DNA from: Gammaproteobacteria bacterium
GTDB taxonomy: Bacteria; Pseudomonadota; Gammaproteobacteria; JAJFKG01
Assembly: GCA_021156325.1 (NCBI GenBank)
Contig: JAJNDI010000009.1
Location: forward strand, 1-37,776
Reading direction: 5' to 3'
DNA: 37,776 nucleotides
Shown here: positions 27,991 through 36,946 of the stretch, piece by piece
Layout of the letters: every line of letters begins with the position of its first letter
Numbering within the stretch: the stretch's first letter is position 1
Notes under the pieces: model-generated
The model's database searches: none
What the model was told of the DNA's origin: nothing
Seen by the model: only the letters and a program-made list of their open reading frames with translations
Translations under genes and position numbers: made by a program

Positions 27991-28010
27991 TAATAATTGG
28001 CAGGGTATTT

Positions 28011-28979
28011 ATGCATTTGGATGATCTCGAGCGTTTGCTGAAAAAATTCCGTATGTATAAAGACTTGCCCTATTGTCTGGCAACAGCCCACGAAATAAGA
28101 GATCTATCTCTTGTTCAATATTATCGAGATATGGAAGAAATCATCAACGCGCTTGTCGTTGCCATTAATACAAGAAAAGAAGAAAAAGTAAATCCGCCCA
28201 ATATTGTGGGAAACCATATAGGTATGGTTGCTCAAAAATGTTTGCAAGGTTATATCAATAATATCGAAGAAGAAAAACCAAAAAAACCGAACGTAAATTT
28301 AAATAAAGAGAATGTCATCCCCCCTCGTAATAAACTGGTAAGAACCAATAGCATAGGTAACATAAGTTCACTGATGTTTTCAAAGCCACTCCCGCAAAAG
28401 AATGCCGCTCTTCCTCCTAATAAACTGGTACGAACCAATAGCATAGGTAACATAAGTTCACTGATGTTTGCAAAGCCCCCTCAAAAAACGTTAACTTCTG
28501 ATTTAAAAAGAAACCGAGAAAATGAAAATAATAATGCTGGATCAGCACCTAAAAGACATCGCCTAACATCACCTGCAACACATGCCCCAATAATTTCACC
28601 TCGTTCATTTTCATTGGTAAAAAAAACGGCCTGCTATGCCCAAGCTGCATTTCGAGAGCCTGATAAAACGAAAGTTTTTGAATACCTTTTTGAACTTTTA
28701 GGAAAACCAGAAAGCCAAAAATTATTGGAAACTTTAATAAAAGCAGTTAATAGCAATGATACCAGTATTTTACGTCATGAATTAAAGTTCGATCCGGCCA
28801 TTAATACTGAAAGCGTATTATTCCATTATGGAACCAAGGCCTTTGAGCAAGCCAGATTGATTTTTTTAACGTGTATCTCTAAAAAAACTTTCACATCTGA
28901 TTTTCGTGCCTTTAAGGCAGCTCTTGAAAATTATTGTCATTCCGAGCTCATCACTTCCTCTGGTATATGCCGCTCATGA
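28011..28979 (+). CDS. Unknown protein with a duplicated 30-residue segment and NLS-like motif; possible secreted effector
   Basis: A 322-residue hydrophilic protein that I do not recognise. Residues 107-125 and 137-155 are near-identical copies containing NKLVRTNSIGNISSLMF. The DNA repeats with a 90-bp period (28323 and 28413) and few changes, so the duplication is recent. Residues 166-184 (KRNRE...APKRHR) look like a bipartite nuclear localisation signal. RTNS resembles a basophilic kinase site. The C-terminal 110 residues are helical. There is no signal peptide or membrane span. Such traits are common in type IV effectors of Legionellales, but this is inference. It starts 20 bp after the E2 gene and overlaps mfd by 4 bases. 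Confidence 0.7.
   Translation: MHLDDLERLLKKFRMYKDLPYCLATAHEIRDLSLVQYYRDMEEIINALVVAINTRKEEKVNPPNIVGNHIGMVAQKCLQGYINNIEEEKPKKPNVNLNKENVIPPRNKLVRTNSIGNISSLMFSKPLPQKNAALPPNKLVRTNSIGNISSLMFAKPPQKTLTSDLKRNRENENNNAGSAPKRHRLTSPATHAPIISPRSFSLVKKTACYAQAAFREPDKTKVFEYLFELLGKPESQKLLETLIKAVNSNDTSILRHELKFDPAINTESVLFHYGTKAFEQARLIFLTCISKKTFTSDFRAFKAALENYCHSELITSSGICRS
28323..28485 (+). repeat. In-frame tandem duplication, 90-bp period
   Basis: About 73 bases from TAATAAACTGGTA to TGATGTTT recur after 90 bases with very few differences. The unit is a multiple of three and keeps the reading frame. Confidence 0.9.
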
Positions 28980-31900
28980 AATCCTATTCATTAATCAACA
29001 CACCCATCCCTCATACTGATGAAATCGTCCATTGGGGTGTTTTTCACCATAACAGTGCAGCTTTTCTTATCGCAGAACTGGCGCTACAACAGCGATCGCC
29101 TATTGTTGTTATTGTGCCTGATAATGCAGCAGCCAGCACCTTAAATGAATCGCTGCCCTTCTTTCTTGAAAAACCACTTCCCATATTGTATTTGCCAGAT
29201 TATGAAACCCTCCCTTATGATAGCTTTTCACCCAATCAACAGACTTTATCAGAACGTATGGATGTTCTTTCAAAATTATTAACGCTTACTGAAGGCATTG
29301 TGATTATCTCTATTCCCACCTTGATGCAGCGTTTAGCTCCACCAATGCATATCAGCGGCCAAACCTTTAATTTGAAACTGGGCGACAAACTCAACCTGAT
29401 CGAAATGCGAAAACGATTGACTTTATGCGCTTATCGCTATGTTTCAACGGTATTTAGTCCCGGGGAGTTTACGATTCGAGGCGCTATCCTGGATTTATTT
29501 CCCATGGGTAGCAGAAGCCCTTATCGAATCGAGCTATTCGATGATGACATTCATTCTATCCGCTCATTTGACCCCGACACGCAATTATCCGATGAAAAAA
29601 TCGAGGCGATTTCATTAATGCCCGCTAAAGAATTTCCAACCCAAGAGGAAGCCATTACCCATTTTCGCGAGCAATGGCGTGCTGAATTTAGCGGCAACCC
29701 GTTGGATTGCCCTTTATATCAACAAGTCAGTGAAGGCATTTTTCCACAAGGGATCGAATATTATTTGCCGTTATTCTTTAATCCCATGGCAAGTTTTTTT
29801 GATTATATTGCTGACAATAGTCTCTGTATTTTCTGCGGCAACACAGTTGATAATAGCAAACACTTCTGGGGAGAAGTTAATGCTCGCTATGAGCAATACC
29901 GGTATGATATTACAAGGCCATTATTAGCGCCTGCCGCGGTTTTTATTCCGCCTGATCAATTAAACAGCATTTTAAAATCTTACCCCCGCATTCATTTGCA
30001 TTATGATGCTCTTTCCCATCAAAAACACTTAATCACTTTGCCCGTTGAAGCCGGTATCTCTCTGGCGCTCGACCATAAACTCAAACAACCTTTAAAAAAA
30101 TTCATCGATTATCTGGTTTCATTTGAGTCTCGCGATTATCGAATTTTGATTTGTGCAGAAACAGCCGGCAGACGAGAAATTCTGTTGAATTTATTACACA
30201 ATGCCGGCATTTATCCCAAAACGCTTGAGAGCTGGAACTCATTTTATCAAGAAAGCAAAGAAACGCTTTGCATCACGGTTGCCCCTCTCGTAGAAGGCTT
30301 TATCTTAAGCCAAGCCAAATTAATTGTGATCGCAGAATCACAATTAATGGGTGAACATATTACAAGAAGCAAAACACAACAGCGTGCTGCTGATCCGGAT
30401 ACTATCATCCGAAATCTTAGTGAATTGCAAATAGGCGATCCAGTCGTACATATCGATCATGGCGTAGGCCGTTATCTGGGATTGCAGCATTTACAGCTGG
30501 ATAATATCGATAATGAATTTCTGACCATTGCCTATGCCAATGAAGACAAACTCTATGTGCCGGTTTCTTCACTACATCTTATCAACCGTTACAGCGGCGT
30601 TGATGCAGAACATGCTCCTTTGAATAAATTAGGTACTGATCACTGGGCTAAGATAAAACGCGAAGCCAGTCAAAAAATAAGAGATGTAGCAGCAGAATTA
30701 TTATCTATCTATGCTAAACGCAAAGCAGCAAGGGGGGTTGCTTTTCAAACGCCCAATGAAGATTACCAACTATTTGCTAATGCATTTCCCTTTGAGGAAA
30801 CGCCTGATCAAACTCAAGCGATTAGCGCTACTTTAAACGATATGTGTTCAACACAAAGCATGGATAGGCTTATTTGCGGAGATGTGGGCTTTGGTAAAAC
30901 AGAAGTCGCCATGCGGGCAACTTTTGTTGCCGTACAATCAGGAAAACAAGCCGCTATTTTAGTACCTACAACCTTGCTTGCCCAACAACATTATCAAAAT
31001 TTTTGCGACCGCTTTGCCGATTGGCCCGTAAGGATTGAAGTATTATCACGTTTTAAAACGGCAAAAGAGCAATCTCTCGTATTAGATGAACTGGCTAAAG
31101 GCAAGATCGATATTATCATTGGCACTCATAAACTCATTCAAAAACGTATTAGGTTCCACGCATTAGGCTTAGTGATTATTGATGAAGAACACCGTTTTGG
31201 CGTAAGACAAAAGGAATATTTAAAATCATTGCGGGCCGAAGTCGATATTCTGGCATTAACCGCAACCCCTATTCCACGGACCCTCAATATGGCCATGAAC
31301 AGCGTTCGTGATTTATCTATCATTGCCACACCGCCTGCTAAACGCTTGTCCATTAAAACCTTTGTGCGGCAATACAACCTGACGTTAATCACTGAAGCTA
31401 TTCAGCGTGAAATTCTACGCGGCGGTCAGGTGTATTTTATACATAACAATATACAAACAATTCAACAGGCGGCAGAAAAAATAAAAACTGCTTTACCCGA
31501 AGCCAAGATTGCCATTGCACATGGACAATTGCGAGAACGAGAATTAGAGCGCATTATGTCTGAATTCTATCATCATCACTATAATGTCTTGATCTGCACA
31601 ACGATTATTGAAACCGGCATTGATATCCCCACGGCTAACACAATTATCATTGATAAAGCCGATCACTTTGGACTTGCACAACTACATCAATTGCGCGGCC
31701 GCGTAGGGCGATCTCACCATCAGGCTTATGCCTATCTCTTAACTCACGGTGAAAAAGCCGCTACCAAAGATGCTGAAAAACGCCTGGAAGCCATCGCTTC
31801 ACTGGAAGAATTGGGGGCAGGCTTTATGTTAGCAACACATGATTTGGAAATTCGCGGGGCAGGCGAATTATTAGGAGAAGACCAAAGCGGACAAATTCAG

Positions 31901-32440
31901 GCAATTGGCTTTAGTTTGTATACCGAATTACTGGAAAAAGCGGTAAAAACTTTAGAAAGAGGCGAAACGCTCGATGAAATCGCCTTGTCTCACACCACTT
32001 GTGAAGTAAATTTACGTATACCTGCATTGATTCCAGAAGATTATCTCCCTGATGTGCATTCCCGCTTAATTCTTTACAAACGTATTGCTAATGCGGCTTC
32101 TGAAAATGAGCTGGAGTCTTTACAAGCCGAAATGATCGACCGTTTTGGCTTGCTAAAAGCGCCTACTCAACATTTATTTACCCTCACAGCCCTTAAATTG
32201 CAGGCGCTGCCGTTAGGGATCAAAAAGATCGATGCCGATGCCAGCACCTGCAAGTTAGAATTCATCGATAGACCAGCGGTTGATCCCACCTTGATCATCA
32301 AACTCATTCAAAACGAGCCTGCCCGCTATCAACTGTTGAGGGGAACACAGTTACGTTATCACTTTGATAAAGACTTAAGCATTGAGGCACGGCTGCGTGC
32401 GATAAATACCCTTTTAATGCGCCTCTCTCAAGGGCTATAA
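28976..32440 (+). CDS. mfd: Transcription-repair coupling factor Mfd
   Basis: Mfd is a DNA translocase that removes RNA polymerase stalled at lesions and recruits UvrA. The 1154-residue protein has the UvrB-like N-terminal part (LPDYETLPYDSFSPNQQTLS), the RNAP-interacting domain (IGDPVVHIDHGVGRYLGLQ), helicase Walker A GDVGFGKTE and DEEHRFG. RGRVGRSHHQAYAYLL is motif VI of the second RecA-like domain, and the C-terminal TRCF domain begins near VNLRIPALIPEDYL. All motifs are intact. The start is the ATG at 28976, overlapping the stop of the preceding gene (ATGA); an ATG at 28967 is possible. No good ribosome site is seen, so coupling to the upstream gene is plausible. Confidence 0.95.
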   Translation: MKSYSLINTPIPHTDEIVHWGVFHHNSAAFLIAELALQQRSPIVVIVPDNAAASTLNESLPFFLEKPLPILYLPDYETLPYDSFSPNQQTLSERMDVLSKLLTLTEGIVIISIPTLMQRLAPPMHISGQTFNLKLGDKLNLIEMRKRLTLCAYRYVSTVFSPGEFTIRGAILDLFPMGSRSPYRIELFDDDIHSIRSFDPDTQLSDEKIEAISLMPAKEFPTQEEAITHFREQWRAEFSGNPLDCPLYQQVSEGIFPQGIEYYLPLFFNPMASFFDYIADNSLCIFCGNTVDNSKHFWGEVNARYEQYRYDITRPLLAPAAVFIPPDQLNSILKSYPRIHLHYDALSHQKHLITLPVEAGISLALDHKLKQPLKKFIDYLVSFESRDYRILICAETAGRREILLNLLHNAGIYPKTLESWNSFYQESKETLCITVAPLVEGFILSQAKLIVIAESQLMGEHITRSKTQQRAADPDTIIRNLSELQIGDPVVHIDHGVGRYLGLQHLQLDNIDNEFLTIAYANEDKLYVPVSSLHLINRYSGVDAEHAPLNKLGTDHWAKIKREASQKIRDVAAELLSIYAKRKAARGVAFQTPNEDYQLFANAFPFEETPDQTQAISATLNDMCSTQSMDRLICGDVGFGKTEVAMRATFVAVQSGKQAAILVPTTLLAQQHYQNFCDRFADWPVRIEVLSRFKTAKEQSLVLDELAKGKIDIIIGTHKLIQKRIRFHALGLVIIDEEHRFGVRQKEYLKSLRAEVDILALTATPIPRTLNMAMNSVRDLSIIATPPAKRLSIKTFVRQYNLTLITEAIQREILRGGQVYFIHNNIQTIQQAAEKIKTALPEAKIAIAHGQLRERELERIMSEFYHHHYNVLICTTIIETGIDIPTANTIIIDKADHFGLAQLHQLRGRVGRSHHQAYAYLLTHGEKAATKDAEKRLEAIASLEELGAGFMLATHDLEIRGAGELLGEDQSGQIQAIGFSLYTELLEKAVKTLERGETLDEIALSHTTCEVNLRIPALIPEDYLPDVHSRLILYKRIANAASENELESLQAEMIDRFGLLKAPTQHLFTLTALKLQALPLGIKKIDADASTCKLEFIDRPAVDPTLIIKLIQNEPARYQLLRGTQLRYHFDKDLSIEARLRAINTLLMRLSQGL

Positions 32441-32520
32441 TAACGTTTCTGCGGCGGCACAGCGCCCTCTTCCCACCGCTACGCGGTGACTCTCTCCCGC
32501 TTGGCGAGAAGGAGAGATAT
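32441..32520. repeat. REP-like GC-rich intergenic repeat, copy 2
   Basis: It contains two small palindromes, ACCGC-TAC-GCGGT (32475-32487) and CTCTCCCGC-TTG-GCGAGAAGGAGAG. The layout resembles the reverse complement of 13519-13578. It fills the gap between mfd and mccB and could form a terminator-like structure, although no T-run follows. Confidence 0.5.
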
Positions 32521-32537
32521 AAAATATAGGCAAATAG

Positions 32538-34145
32538 ATGACGATATTAACTTCTACTATCGATACACAGTCTGATAACTTTCTACAAAATCAAAAAGAA
32601 ATGGAATATTTGGTGGCAGCGCTTCGTGCAACACTCAACGATGTTGAAAAAGGCGGCGGTGAGAGTGCCTCAAAAAAGCAACAGGAACGCGGCAAACTCC
32701 TAGCCCGTGAACGCTTAAATCAATTGCTGGATCCCGGTAGCCCTTTTTTAGAATTATCCCCCCTGGCAGCCCATCAAGTTTATGAAGAGTCTGTTCCTGC
32801 AGCGGGGGTTATCACAGGCATCGGGCGTGTTTCAGGTCAAGAATGTATGATCGTCATTAACGATGTCACCGTAAAAGGAGGTACTTATTTTCCAATATCG
32901 GTGAAAAAACATTTGCGGGCTCAAGAAATCGCCCTACAAAATAATCTGCCTTGTTTATATCTCGTTGATTCCGGCGGTGCTTTTTTGCCAAAACAAGATG
33001 AAGTTTTTCCTGATCAATATCACTTTGGCCGCATCTTTTATAATCAAGCCAATCTCTCGGCAGCCGGGATCCCGCAAATTGCCGTTGTGATGGGATCGTG
33101 TACAGCAGGCGGCGCTTATGTGCCAGCAATGGCTGATGTCAGTATCATGGTGAAAAACCAAGCGAGTATTTTCTTAGGCGGCCCGCCGCTTGTAAAAGCC
33201 GCTACGGGTGAAAGTATTTCAGCTGAAGCCTTAGGCGGCGCTGATGTGCATTGCAAAATCTCCGGGGTTGCCGATTATTACGCCGATAATGACAACCATG
33301 CTTTGCAATTAGCGCGCCTTGCTGTGGCCAATCTTAATCGCCGTAAAAAGATTACGCTGGCTGTTCAAAAACCTAAAGCGCCGCTTTACTCGACCGAAGA
33401 ATTATACGGTATTGTCGAAAAAAACCCCCGTAAACCTTATGATTGCAGGGAAATCATTGCGCGTTTAGTAGATGGATCAGAATTTGATGAATTTAAAGCG
33501 TTATATGGAACAACGCTCGTTTGTGGTTTTGCTCATTTGCACGGTTATCCTGTTGGAATCGTTGCCAATAACGGTATTTTATTTTCAGAATCGGCGCTCA
33601 AAGGCACACACTTTATTCAATTGTGCAATCAACGCCAGATCCCGCTGGTCTTTTTGCAAAATATCACAGGCTTTATGGTCGGCAGTCAATATGAAGCAGA
33701 AGGGATCGCTAAACACGGCGCTAAAATGGTAACAGCAGTTTCTTGTGCTACTGTACCTAAATTTACAGTGATTGTGGGCGGCAGTTTTGGCGCCGGTAAT
33801 TATGCTATGTGCGGCAGAGCATATAACCCGCGCTTTTTATGGATGTGGCCAAATGCCCGGATTTCGGTGATGGGAGGTGAACAAGCAGCTAATGTAATGG
33901 CACAAGTAGCCCGTGATAAAAAAGCCGCTCAGCATGAGAAATGGACAGAAAAAGAAGAAGCGGCATTAAAAGAGCCTATCTTGAAGCAATATGAAGAACA
34001 AGGAAATCCTTATTATGCCAGCGCCCGCCTGTGGGATGACGGTATCATTGACCCCAAAGAGACACGCACTATTCTAGGGTTGGCTATTTCAGCGGCTTTA
34101 AATGCAGTGATAAAAAAGACACGTTACGGCGTGTTTCGAATGTAA
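32538..34145 (+). CDS. mccB: 3-methylcrotonyl-CoA carboxylase, beta (carboxyltransferase) subunit
   Basis: A 535-residue carboxyltransferase (LiuB). It moves CO2 from carboxybiotin to 3-methylcrotonyl-CoA. Diagnostic parts are [68 protein letters not shown] and the C-terminal half's [15 protein letters not shown] with [29 protein letters not shown] is typical of the methylcrotonyl rather than the propionyl enzyme. It starts the mccB-liuC-mccA-hmgL run, with 8 bp to the next gene. Confidence 0.94.
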   Translation: MTILTSTIDTQSDNFLQNQKEMEYLVAALRATLNDVEKGGGESASKKQQERGKLLARERLNQLLDPGSPFLELSPLAAHQVYEESVPAAGVITGIGRVSGQECMIVINDVTVKGGTYFPISVKKHLRAQEIALQNNLPCLYLVDSGGAFLPKQDEVFPDQYHFGRIFYNQANLSAAGIPQIAVVMGSCTAGGAYVPAMADVSIMVKNQASIFLGGPPLVKAATGESISAEALGGADVHCKISGVADYYADNDNHALQLARLAVANLNRRKKITLAVQKPKAPLYSTEELYGIVEKNPRKPYDCREIIARLVDGSEFDEFKALYGTTLVCGFAHLHGYPVGIVANNGILFSESALKGTHFIQLCNQRQIPLVFLQNITGFMVGSQYEAEGIAKHGAKMVTAVSCATVPKFTVIVGGSFGAGNYAMCGRAYNPRFLWMWPNARISVMGGEQAANVMAQVARDKKAAQHEKWTEKEEAALKEPILKQYEEQGNPYYASARLWDDGIIDPKETRTILGLAISAALNAVIKKTRYGVFRM

Positions 34146-34153
34146 GAGAGACT

Positions 34154-34939
34154 ATGAATACCGAACCTATTGTTCTACGCGAAGACAACCAGGGCATCGC
34201 CCGCATCGTATTGCAGCGTGTTGAAAAGCACAATGCATTGAATGTAGAAATGTTATCTCTCTTAAATCAAATGTTGGCACATTGTGAAAAAGCCTCTTAT
34301 AAATTAGTGGTAATTGAAGCCAAAGGCGAGTCTTTTTGTGCAGGCGCTGATTTGAAGTGGATGCAGTCAAGCCTTCATTATACGCCAAAACAAAATAAAA
34401 AAGATGCCGCATTACTGGCTGATGTATTTTTTCGCTTATATCACTTACCTCAACCCACTATTGCACTGGTACAAGGTCATTGTTTGGGCGGCGGCATCGG
34501 TTTAGTAACGGCATGCGATATTGCTTTGGCGAGCGATAAAGCGGCTTTTCGTTTCTCGGAAGTTAAATTAGGGTTAATACCTGCGACTATCGTGCCGTAT
34601 GTTATTCGTGCCATAGGAGAACGTCATACACGCCGTTATTTATTAAGTGCTGAAATGATAGAAGCAATATCGGCAAAACAAATTGGCTTGGTACATGAAG
34701 TTATCTCCCACCATCTCTTTCAAGATAAAGCTTCTGCTTTTTTACAAATGCTGCTTAACAATAGCCCTGCTGCAATGCGAGCTGTCAAAACCTTAATTAC
34801 TGATGTAGCTCACAAAATCCTCACCCCAAAACTCATTGCTAAAACAGCCAATGCTATCGCTGCGGTTCGAGTAACCCCTGAAGCACAAGAAGGACTTTCT
34901 GCTTTCCTGGAAAAACGAAAACCCGATTGGAAAACCTAA
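34154..34939 (+). CDS. Methylglutaconyl-CoA hydratase (LiuC), enoyl-CoA hydratase family
   Basis: A 261-residue crotonase-fold enzyme that hydrates 3-methylglutaconyl-CoA to HMG-CoA. CAGADLKWM and QGHCLGGGIGLVTACDIALAS form the oxyanion region. FRFSEVKLGLIPATIVPYVI keeps one catalytic Glu (SEV), while the other Glu of classical hydratases is Gly in GGGIGL. This is the pattern of LiuC proteins, not of fatty-acid oxidation hydratases. Its position between mccB and mccA fixes the role. AGAGAG precedes the ATG. Confidence 0.9.
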   Translation: MNTEPIVLREDNQGIARIVLQRVEKHNALNVEMLSLLNQMLAHCEKASYKLVVIEAKGESFCAGADLKWMQSSLHYTPKQNKKDAALLADVFFRLYHLPQPTIALVQGHCLGGGIGLVTACDIALASDKAAFRFSEVKLGLIPATIVPYVIRAIGERHTRRYLLSAEMIEAISAKQIGLVHEVISHHLFQDKASAFLQMLLNNSPAAMRAVKTLITDVAHKILTPKLIAKTANAIAAVRVTPEAQEGLSAFLEKRKPDWKT

Positions 34940-34942
34940 CCC

Positions 34943-36946
34943 ATGTTTAAGAAGGTGTTAATTGCCAATCGAGGGGAAATCGCCTGCCGTATTATGCAAA
35001 GCGCTCAACCGCTGGGTATTCATTGCATAGCAATTTATTCTACGGTAGATAAAGCCGCTAAACATGTTGCCCTCGCTGACAGTGCTTATTGTGTTGGGGG
35101 CGCCTCGAGCCAAGCCTCTTATCTTCAGCAAGATAAAATCATTGAAATAGCCTTACGACATCAAGCTAAAGCGATTCACCCGGGATATGGATTTCTATCT
35201 GAAAATGCTGATTTTGCCAAAAAGTGTATTGAGGCTGGTATTGTTTTTATTGGCCCAAAACCTTCGACCATTAAAGCCATGGGATCTAAAACCCATGCCA
35301 AACAGTTGCTTGAAAAAGCTCAGGTGGCTCAAATTCCAGGTTATTATGGGGCTAATCAAGATCCTCACCACTTATTAAAAGAAGCTAAAAAAATAGGCTT
35401 TCCTGTTTTGATCAAAGCAAGCAGTGGCGGCGGAGGCCGCGGGATGCGGGTGATACACGAGGAAGGGGATTTTCTTTCCGCCCTTTCTTCTGCAAAACGG
35501 GAAGCTAAATCGAGCTTTGATAACGATACTGTCTTGCTGGAAAAGTATTTTATTGATCCAAGGCATGTCGAGATCCAAATTGCTGCTGATACACACGGTA
35601 ATGTGCTTCATCTTTTTGAAAGAGATTGTTCAATGCAGCGAAGACAGCAAAAGATTATTGAAGAAGCACCTGCTCCGGCCCTTTCGACAAGGGTCCGTGA
35701 ACAGTTAAGTTCTATGGCATGTAACACGGCTCGTGAAGTGAAGTATTTAGGTGTTGGTACCGTAGAATTTTTAGTAGATAAAGCAGAAAAAGTGTATTTC
35801 ATGGAAATGAATACACGGCTTCAAGTCGAACATGCTGTCACTGAAATGATAACGGGTATTGATTTGGTTCATTGGCAATTACTTATCGCTGCCAATCAAC
35901 CGCTGCCATTACGGCAGGAACAAATCCCGATCCAAGGCCATGCGATCGAAGCACGTATTTATGCAGAAGATCCGAACAATGCCTTTATGCCTTCTATCGG
36001 AAAAATAGTTTATTTGAAAGAACCTCCTCAATCTAGGACGTTGCGTCTCGATAGCAGTATTCGTGAAAACGATACCATCAGTTCTTACTACGATCCGATG
36101 CTGGCTAAACTCATAGTTCATGGCCAAACGCGTGAACAAGCGATCGAGCAATTATGGATAGCTTTAAATGAATATCACATCGCTGGTATTGACACTAATA
36201 TTGCTTTTTTAAAAAAGGTGTTGCAATCTCCTGATTTCAAAACGCCCAACTTATCGACACAATACATTGAAAATCACCTTACTCAATGGACTGAAGAAAA
36301 AAACCTATCCTTTAAACTCCTAGCTTTAGCTGCGTTGTATCATCACTTTCATGATGATGATAATGATGAAGAAACCTGTCAGTGTGATCCTTGGAAAAAT
36401 AGCTCAGGATGGCGTTTGCTAGGCAATAGCCGCTATACCCTTTCATTTCTTGAGGGTGAAAAAACTATCTCTATAGGAATTACATCAAATCACAAAGAAA
36501 TTACCCTGGATTGTGCGAAGTTGTCAGAAAAAATTACGTTATCTTGTGATGAGATCAGCATCATAAAAAATCAGATCACATTAAAAACAGAAAACATTCA
36601 CTGGCAAGCGGTTATTATCCTGCAACATCATCACTGCTTTGTCTTAAGTGACACGGATAATATCACTTTGACAGTAGTTGACACTGCATTCCATCACACA
36701 ACCTCTACTCTCTCTAAAGGCCAATTAACAGCGCCGATGCCGGGTGTTATTGTGGAGCTCTTGGTATCGCCCAATACCAGAGTGAAACAAGATGAGCCTT
36801 TGCTTGTCCTGGAAGCAATGAAAATGGAACATACCTTGCTTGCGCCTTATGAGGGTATCGTTACTTCGCTTCACTGCAAAAGAGGTGATCATGTACAAAA
36901 AGACAGTGAGTTGCTAAAACTTCAGAGGGTAGGAGAAAGTCAATGA
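34943..36946 (+). CDS. mccA: 3-methylcrotonyl-CoA carboxylase, alpha (biotin carboxylase and carrier) subunit
   Basis: A 667-residue protein (LiuD). The biotin carboxylase domain (1-445) has KVLIANRGEIACRI, HPGYGFLSENADFA, the ATP loop SSGGGGRGMRV and MEMNTRLQVEHAVTE. The biotin carrier domain is at the C-terminus with biotinyl Lys627 in LEAMKMEHT. An acidic/His-rich stretch (HHFHDDDNDEETCQCD, about 470-485) lies in the linker and seems peculiar to this copy. The start is 3 bp after liuC, and the stop overlaps hmgL by 4 bases. The ribosome site is weak, so coupling is likely. Confidence 0.94.
   Translation: MFKKVLIANRGEIACRIMQSAQPLGIHCIAIYSTVDKAAKHVALADSAYCVGGASSQASYLQQDKIIEIALRHQAKAIHPGYGFLSENADFAKKCIEAGIVFIGPKPSTIKAMGSKTHAKQLLEKAQVAQIPGYYGANQDPHHLLKEAKKIGFPVLIKASSGGGGRGMRVIHEEGDFLSALSSAKREAKSSFDNDTVLLEKYFIDPRHVEIQIAADTHGNVLHLFERDCSMQRRQQKIIEEAPAPALSTRVREQLSSMACNTAREVKYLGVGTVEFLVDKAEKVYFMEMNTRLQVEHAVTEMITGIDLVHWQLLIAANQPLPLRQEQIPIQGHAIEARIYAEDPNNAFMPSIGKIVYLKEPPQSRTLRLDSSIRENDTISSYYDPMLAKLIVHGQTREQAIEQLWIALNEYHIAGIDTNIAFLKKVLQSPDFKTPNLSTQYIENHLTQWTEEKNLSFKLLALAALYHHFHDDDNDEETCQCDPWKNSSGWRLLGNSRYTLSFLEGEKTISIGITSNHKEITLDCAKLSEKITLSCDEISIIKNQITLKTENIHWQAVIILQHHHCFVLSDTDNITLTVVDTAFHHTTSTLSKGQLTAPMPGVIVELLVSPNTRVKQDEPLLVLEAMKMEHTLLAPYEGIVTSLHCKRGDHVQKDSELLKLQRVGESQ

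Noticed and set aside
28323..28485. Possible CRISPR or satellite array
   Set aside because: There are only two units, both inside a reading frame, with a period divisible by three. It is a protein-level duplication.
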